Assembly (NCBI GenBank): GCA_963682175.1
Contig: OY821772.1
Span: forward strand, 17,848,743-17,912,742
Origin: Triglochin maritima
Taxonomy: Eukaryota > Streptophyta > Magnoliopsida > Alismatales > Juncaginaceae
Direction: 5' to 3'
Length of the DNA: 64,000 nucleotides
The notes under the pieces were generated by a model. It saw nothing but the letters and a program-made list of their open reading frames with translations, was not told where the DNA came from and ran no database searches. A program made the position numbers and the translations under genes. Position 1 is the first letter of the stretch. Every line of letters starts with the position of its first letter. This document shows positions 57,631-64,000 of this stretch, piece by piece.

Positions 57631-59187
57631 TGATTCATCTCGTTTTATATTTAACCGCAAGTGCACGGCCGCGTTGAAGCGGTGGCAAATATGGGTCGTC
57701 CACTGGGAGGTGTGTCGACACTTGGTTTGTGCGAAGGCGAGAGGTTAAGAAAGGGAAGAAAGGTTGGTTACACTAAACTACACTAAGACGCAAATGGAAA
57801 CGGAAAAGAAGCAAGAAAACTAAACCCCAAAGGGGGTAGAGAAATAATGTGAACATAAAGAAGTGTGTGTGTGTGTGTTCATTAAGCTCCTCACAACATG
57901 TAGTGCATGAAATCATAAAACTACATCCAACTTTGCCTCCACATGAATTAAGATAAGACTACATCATTAAAACATACAAGACAATAATTGGAATGAAGCT
58001 ACATGAACTCAAGTATAAAGACTATACCCTACTATGCCTCCACATGAATTAAGATTTCACTACATCATTAAAACATATAAGACATTAGGTAAAGGCAACA
58101 AGAGCACATACACTACAAATTGTGTTTCCAATATTAACTTCATCCATATCCTAACCTTATCATTCCCCATAAAATAGGTCCACTTATCAAAGCATAAGCT
58201 AAGCTTCATTCAAGAGCATTAGCATATCAAAGATAAGAGTGAAAACCCATTAGATGGTTATGGAAATCATATAAAGCTCAAGGGATAAAGATAACACACA
58301 CTTAATACACTACATGATTATATCACATATTTCTCCACCCCCCCAAATGGGGATGGAACTACTCACTACTCATTACACTAACTATATTAGCAAAACAAAG
58401 CATAATACTGAAATGAAAGTTAACTAAGAAGGCAAGAAGCATTAAAGAAACATAAAATGAAAGGAAAGACTAAACAAACATGCACAAATTAAAAGACAAG
58501 ATTTAAAGAAAGTAGAAGAATTATTTTATTAACAAATGACTCACATTGAAGGTAGCATTCTTCTCCACCTTGAGTTTTTGCTTCAAGGCTCACTCCTTAG
58601 TAGAGAGAATGCCACCAAGCAATGGGAAATTACAATGGAAGGTGAAGAGTTCTATTTATAAGCATGGAAAAAGCTAATCGGGGACAATCCCCCGATGTGG
58701 GACTAAACCAATACCAAAAATAGCCTAAACGAACATTAATACAAGTTCAGGAGAACTTTTGACGGATCCTGAGCAATATGGACCGCCAAGTAGCGGTCCA
58801 AGACCGCCAATTGGCGGTCCAAAATCTTCGGATCGTGTTGGAATTTGTTGTGGGCTTTTCTTTCTGGTATTGTTGGTCTTTGATGCGGTTACTTGACTTG
58901 TTGGAGCTCCGACCCGACTCGAATTGGTAAAATACTCCCCATGATGGTGTGGAATATTCTGTTTTGCTCTTAGGTCCTTCGGTCTTACGATCAGGTCCTT
59001 CTCCCTTGCATCTTAGTCCCCAGGTCTCACAATTAAGTCCTTTTTCCTGCTTTTGGATCCATTCATGGCTCTTCTCTTCAAACCTCTTTATTCCTGAAAA
59101 CTAAACATAAAACTCGTCACGTAACATTGGTTAGGTGTAATATAATGGATATAAGATACAAATATGAGCATGAAATGATGTCAATCA
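57631..59187 (-). repeat. B2 5' LTR (right side)
   Basis: TGATTCATCTCG... to ...GATGTCAATCA on the plus strand, 1557 bp. It has two palindromes, GGACCGC...GCGGTCC (58780-58799) and the perfect GACCGCCAATTGGCGGTC (58802-58819), where the 3' LTR has one. Confidence 0.93.
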
Positions 59188-60050
59188 CCAGACCCGCGGT
59201 GATACCTGCATCTCTGAGGGATCCGGATCCTGAGGTTCCCTACACCAATACTTCCAGGAAGGATCCTGATCCTGAGGTTCCTTCTACATTTCCTTCGACA
59301 AAGGGGCCGAACCCTGAGGTCCCCTTGTCTCCTCTTGTGTCAAAGGAATCAGATTCTGAGGTCCCCACTCATGCTTCTTTGGACCAGAATTTTGAGGTTC
59401 CTTCGCAACACCCATATGCCCCGAAGGTGCCATTTCCTGAGCACCATAAAAAGAAGACCTCAGATCAGCATGACAAGATGCTTGAGATGTTTTGGCAAGT
59501 TAAGGTTAACATCTCTCTGTTGGAGGTGATTCAGCAAATGCCACCTTATGCCAAGGTTCTCAAGGACTTATGCACCAAGAAGAGAAAAACTCATGTTCCA
59601 AAGAAAGCTTTTATTGCGGCTAACATGAGTTCTTTGTTGGCACAACCCATGCAAGTCAAATACAAGGACCCTGGTTGTCCTACTATCTCTTGTGTGATTG
59701 GTGATGTGTCCATACATCGAGCCTTATTAGACCTTGGTGCATCTGTTAATCTTCTACCATATTCTGTCTACGTCCACCTCGGTCTTGGAGACCTCAACAA
59801 ACAAAAACCACTCTTCCATTGGCTGATAGGTCTATGAAGAAACCGAGGGGTGTGGCGGAAGATGTGCTGATCAAAGTGGGAGAGTTCATTTATCCAGTCG
59901 ACTTCTTTGTTTTGGATACTGAACCCGTGTCAAACCCACTTGGACAAATTCCTGCCATTCTGGGGCGACCATTTCTTGCGACTTCCAATGCCTTGATCAA
60001 TTGTCACAATGGTCTGATGCGCTAGACTTATGGTAGTCAATGCGCTGATT
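59188..60050 (+). pseudogene. B1 gag-protease, second part, degraded
   Basis: The frame resumes after B2 with about five short repeats around DPDPEVP / NPEVPL / DSEVPT (59225-59410). Then come the conserved segment KVNISLLEVIQQMPPYAKVL and the retropepsin-like domain with DLGAS (Asp codon 59730-59732) and LGRPFLAT (about 59960). A frameshift near 59805 and a TAG at about 60022-60024 break it. It corresponds to the C-terminal half of the intact protein of element A. Confidence 0.88.
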
Positions 60051-60121
60051 TCAACATCTTCACCATCCGTAAGAAGCCAACTGCCTTCAATGACCCTGTT
60101 GGGGTCAACCTTATCCAGGGC

Positions 60122-60637
60122 TTGGATGAGATTGAAGTTGGGGGCACCTTCAAGTACTTCAGAGAAATGTTCGATGGAGATCCTGAAGGTGGTGAAGATG
60201 TCTCACCTGGGCTGGCACAAGAAGGTTCCTTATATTATGATCACGTGGCCTTAGAGCCACCTCCTTTTGATGACATGGCCCTTGAGCCACATTCTTCTGA
60301 TCACGTGGCTTTTGAGCCATATCCTTTCTATCATGTGGCTCTTGAGCCACAAAATACCATTTTTATGGCCTCTGGGCCACATGCTTTTCATTCTGTATCT
60401 ATGGAGGACCCCATGTGGGTTAGGAATAACCCACCTAATAACCTACATTTCAAACAACTAGACAGAGGTTCACCTCTCATTCATGCCTCCTCTTTTGGTA
60501 ACTCTCAAGAGGCATCGAACGACCACAACACTTATAAGGGTATCAGGTGGTCTAGTAATTCTGCTTTGTATGTTGCGAGCCCATGCATGTGCATTTTTGG
60601 CTTGAGAGATGGCGGGTTCCCATTTGATGTCCCTTGA
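60122..60637 (+). CDS. B1 C-terminal ORF with VALEP repeats (171 aa)
   Basis: An open frame after the protease, probably once joined to it because the text between them (60025-60121) is readable in frame. It has about five units of 11-12 residues around HVALEP / DMALEP / HVAFEP. The end (NLHFKQLDRGS, KGIRWSSNSAL, GGFPFDVP) resembles the C-terminus of the B2 protein. Element A has a different tail. No domain recognised; it may not be expressed. Confidence 0.5.
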   Translation: MDEIEVGGTFKYFREMFDGDPEGGEDVSPGLAQEGSLYYDHVALEPPPFDDMALEPHSSDHVAFEPYPFYHVALEPQNTIFMASGPHAFHSVSMEDPMWVRNNPPNNLHFKQLDRGSPLIHASSFGNSQEASNDHNTYKGIRWSSNSALYVASPCMCIFGLRDGGFPFDVP

Positions 60638-61285
60638 CATACTAAGATGGGAGCCCATTTTTGTACATAGTAAAAAAACAAAAAAAGAAAAAGAAAAAAA
60701 GAAACAAGAAGACTCCTTCAGTGAGCATCGATTGTTGTGGCTCCAACCCTTGAGTATTTTGGCCCCATTTCTTTCACGTAATTGTATCCCTTATTTAGCA
60801 TCTCACATCTTTTGGGAAATTCAGGTTTGTGTCCATCAACATGACCTTGAACTTCCCTTTGTACTTCATGTTGGTGAGATCTCTCCTTTTTCATGCATAT
60901 ATTCATGTAGTATCTTGCTCGCATTCATTGCGGACAATGCATGAAGTAGGTGTGTGTGTGGGGGGTGTTTTACGTGTGTACATAGTCGAGTCTTTTCTTT
61001 TGATTTTGTTTCCTTTTGTATGCATTATAGGGTCATTTAGTGTGCTGCATTTAATATCGATATATCTGCTTGTCATGATCCTTGGGTGACTTGTCTTCTT
61101 TTGCTTACCAAGTGCTTTAAATTTTTCACATTTCTTTCAAAATCTTTATGTGTTTACGAAAGAAAATGTTTTGTGGGTTTTGCGTGTGTTTGGCATGTGC
61201 AAAATCGTTGAGAGGCAAAGTAAAAAGAAAGCTCCCAAAATTGTCTTGAACTTGATGCATTAGGTTATCTAGTACAGTGGCTTTA
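60638..61285 (+). other. B1 3' non-coding region
   Basis: GGACAATGCATGAAGTAGGTG followed by a G-run (60933-60967; the motif is split here) parallels element A. Matching to B2 (reverse of 54420-54960) ends near 61285, where the element is truncated. Confidence 0.65.
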
Positions 61286-61487
61286 GGATTTATCTAGTCG
61301 TTAGGATGCACCCCAGTTTTCCCTCGGGGGTCAGTAATCATAGGGTTTCAGTGATCAAACATTTAAAGAAGTCCACCATGAACCTGTAGGATTTCATGTT
61401 TAATTGTGCATATATATTTTTTGAATTTTTATGCATAGTAAGGATCAATTACAAATTTCTACGATTTATTTCATGCATGCAACAGTT
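61286..61487. other. Unassigned junction sequence
   Basis: About 200 bp between the end of B1 and the copia LTR. No feature recognised. Confidence 0.4.
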
Positions 61488-63506
61488 TGTTCTAATAACT
61501 AGTTTCAAAACTTATTAAAACAAACACAAGGGACTCCGAAATTCATACCTAGAAGTTCTCTAAAACTTCTTGAAGTTCCAGAGACGTTGAGGAAGACAAT
61601 CGTCGCTTCTCGTTGCACCGGATGCCTCCGAGTGTTCACTGAAACCCTAAACAAGGTTGGAGAGAAAGGAGCTAGCCAATCAATCTCCAAACTTGCTTAG
61701 AATCTAGCTACAAACCCCTTCCTTAATCTCTGAGATTTCTCCTTCCAAAGACTTAGAAATTTAAGATAATTTTCGTGGCTTTTGTGGTGAATTAGGAGAG
61801 AAAAGAATTAGCAAAAACATGTGTGTCAATTAATGAGAATAATGACCTATTTATAGGCTCCAATCTTACTCTTAATCATGACTACTCTTAAGCCATGTTC
61901 TCTTGACATTTCTCTCATAAACTAATTCCAAAATGCATTATATGCACCCACAAAACGTTTGACCAAGTTTGGAACTAATCCAACCATTGATCAAATTAAT
62001 CTCTTAATTATCATAGGCAGAAAATCGACCGGGACTCGGTCTACCGAGACATACTCACCGAATATGTCACGTTCGGATTTCCGTGCACTTGACGGATGAC
62101 CGATTCTTAAGGAGAAAAATTCTTCTTAACCGTTCAGACAAATTTGCATCTTTGATCGACTGCCATTCGGTTAACCGAAAATATCGGAACTGGACATTGT
62201 TCGGTCGACCGTTTATGGTTCGGTACACCGATCCAGAGTGCCAGGCACTTTGGTCAAGTTCGGCCAATCAACTTGACCATCCGTTCCACGTTCGGTTGAC
62301 CAATCCACAGATGCTTCGGTCGACCGAACCATAACGGATTACCAAACTTCTACCCGATTTTGCATTTTCAAATTTTGGATTTATTTCCAACAAAATTTGA
62401 ACTTTTGGGGTTTTAGCAAATTCACAACTTATGCAATATATTATCCTATGCAATAATAAATTATTGCACCCCATAATATATGCATCTCATATGAATTTAT
62501 CATGATTCTAATTATGTTATATACAACATAATTGATTTTACTCGTTCACCACATGTGTCATATTTTCTATAAGAAACCCGACGCATCATATGAACCACAA
62601 ATCAAGCTTCTTGTTTCCCAGTTTTTGCGGTGTGACCTATGGGATGATCTAGACTAAGTTGGCAGTGATATTAAGAGCTTAATATCACAAGCTATAAGCG
62701 GTATAGCTACACATTATAGTCCCAATTAGTTAGATCTCTTAATTCCACTCGAACCAAAACCCGATCCATTTAGTGATGGAGTGCACCACTTATGTCTGTC
62801 GCTTGCCTCATGATATTAAGAATACACACAAAGTAGTATTGTGTCATATTTGTATTAGTATTCATTTCTTGATCTCTTTAAGCTAGTTATAAATATGTGA
62901 CTTAACTCAAATCACATTGTGCACATTATAACTTGGCTTTATCAAGGGGCCCACTAATATCATCACTCAATAAAGAGGGGCAATGATAATCTTTTGACTA
63001 ACTATCTTCTCCAACAAAAGTCATACTTAACCAACCAATGCCTTTACACTATACTCATCGATAGCTCAAGATATTAGTCTAATTAAGCAATTCTTAAGTG
63101 ATCGGAAATAAGTCTCATATCAAAGGACCAAAGACACAGTAAAACACTAATGACACAGAAAACACAATTCTATAATATTTTACTTATTAGGTCTATTCAG
63201 TATACAAAAGTAATATTTTCCTCTTTTGTGTACCCGTGTTGTCACTCACTTGTAGAGCTACAATGATCTATGACCAACACGACAATCTTAACTCGGTAAT
63301 CGATGTCCCATGTTAATTACCATGATTGTGAATATCTTTTGTTTTATGTAAACAAATATCTTTTAGAGCTCTACGGTTAAGGACCAAGAGTCTCTTCCTT
63401 AACACTTCTAAAAGACGAATAACATAAACAAGGAACAAAATGATTTCTCATTCAATTCATAATAATTGGCATTTAAAAGTAAAACCTTTAGAACACATTC
63501 CCTTCA
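61488..63506 (-). repeat. Copia element 3' LTR
   Basis: On the minus strand it starts TGAAGGGAATG (63506), right after the purine tract AAATGGGAGAT (63517-63507). The left end TGTTCTAATAAC (61488) is my best estimate. The complement of a TATA box, CTATTTATAGG, is at 61848-61858. CGGTCGACCG-type palindromes occur at 62200-62330. The length would be about 2.0 kb. Confidence 0.65.
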
Positions 63507-63590
63507 ATCTCCCATTTGTTATTAAAGTTTTCTTTCACATACATACTCAATGTATAAAACAATAAGAACTAGGGTAAACCCCATTACATA

Positions 63591-64000
63591 TCAATCATCA
63601 AGCCAATCTACATGGTTCCTCAATCCCATGGACTCGAAATGCATTTCGCCATTGGCTTGGGATAAGGGTTTTGTGAATGGATCAGCTGTGTTGCTGTTGG
63701 TGTCCACCCATAATAGATTTATTTTGCCTTCGTCGATGAGGTCACGCGTCACGAAGTACTTACAATCCATGTACTTCACTTTGTGGTGTGATCTAGGATC
63801 CTTGATTTGCGAGATAGATGCACTATTATCACAAAAATAGCTCAATGGGTCCCTCGCTCGTGGGATCTACTCCAAGCTCTTCAAGGAACTTCTTGATCCA
63901 CACTCCTTCCTTGCTCGCTTCAGCGACAACCATTACTTCGGAAGCAGTGGTTGAATCGGCCGTAGTGGTTTGCTTCCAGCTACGCCAACTCACAGCTCCA
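63591..64000 (-). pseudogene. Copia pol C-terminus (RNase H end), frameshifted
   Basis: Minus-strand frame ending at 63591. The upstream part (64000 to about 63845) reads GAVSWRSWKQTTTADSTTAS, EGVWIKKFLEELG: the RNase H region that follows reverse transcriptase in Ty1/copia. The downstream part has YFCDNSASISQIKDP, KVKYMDCKYFVTRDLI, NTADPFTKPLSQ. The two parts are in different frames; an extra T in the run near 63833 explains it. The rest of pol lies beyond the right edge. Confidence 0.88.

Larger units (their letters stand above)
52521..59187 (-). mobile_element. Element B2: non-autonomous family-B element on minus strand
   Basis: A 6667-bp element inserted in B1 with perfect duplication CCAGA (52516-52520 and 59188-59192). 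It has LTRs at both ends, a PBS complement at about 57609-57626 and one long ORF (56540-55074). It has no protease, reverse transcriptase, RNase H or integrase. The LTRs differ clearly, including one 20- to 25-bp block, so it is older than element A but younger than B1. Confidence 0.94.
48176..61285 (+). mobile_element. Element B1: decayed family-B Athila-like element, split by B2
   Basis: 5' LTR 48176-49708, PBS, leader, gag part 1 (50785-52520), insertion B2 (52521-59187), gag-protease part 2 (59188-60050), a C-terminal ORF (60122-60637), a purine tract (about 60948-60967) and 3' internal sequence that stops matching B2 near 61285. The 3' LTR is missing. No reverse transcriptase or integrase is seen even though gag runs directly into the 3' region, so B1 was non-autonomous before it decayed. 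Confidence 0.85.

Overview
The window looks like a transposon-dense flowering-plant nuclear chromosome. It has GT-AG introns, plant-type LTR retrotransposons (Athila-like Ty3/gypsy, Ty1/copia, a TRIM) and plant DNA transposons (CACTA, hAT, PIF/Harbinger), nested several layers deep. I saw no bacterial-style operons, rRNA, tRNA genes or CRISPR. The only host-type gene I can support is a truncated Rgp1-like gene at the left edge.

Layout. 1-4090: the last six exons of an Rgp1 homologue (partner in the Ric1-Rgp1 GEF for Rab6/Ypt6), + strand. 4091-6886: non-coding, with a 90-bp tandem repeat, a scrap of LINE reverse transcriptase and degenerate repeats. 6887-16829: a solo LTR (family C, TSD ATAAC/ATGAC) split by a young, complete Athila-like element A (8680-16101, TSD ATGGT, 1200-bp LTRs nearly identical) that encodes an intact 853-aa Gag-protease but no reverse transcriptase or integrase. 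17415-19206: an inverted, truncated family-C LTR. 19207-40835: a 21.6-kb CACTA composite (TSD GGG) with a leftward TNP2 transposase pseudogene and a rightward Ptta-Ulp1 gene. Inside it lie a hAT element (19739-23093), a TRIM (28614-29544), a PIF transposase pseudogene split by a solo family-B LTR (30565-32102, TSD GGAAT), a truncated family-B element, and captured pieces including a GRF zinc finger. 41101-43415: a second solo family-C LTR. 44469-45060: copia remnants. 45061-48175: AT-rich sequence without recognisable genes. 48176 to about 61285: a decayed family-B Athila-like element (B1), split inside its gag-protease by an opposite-strand relative B2 (52521-59187, TSD CCAGA). 61488-64000: the 3' end of a copia element on the minus strand, running off the window.

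How the parts work together. The window records successive insertions, not a pathway. Elements A, B1 and B2 show no pol genes, so they must have relied on enzymes from elsewhere. A and B1 keep Gag and protease; B2 keeps only a zinc-knuckle protein. Their cis elements are kept although the families differ: the PBS, the end of U5, an internal purine tract, a stem-loop before the 3' LTR, and a set of GC-rich palindromes placed both in U3 and in the 5' leader. The palindrome pairs and the stem-loop are the most unusual signals I found. All assignments come from reading motifs by eye; no database search was possible.
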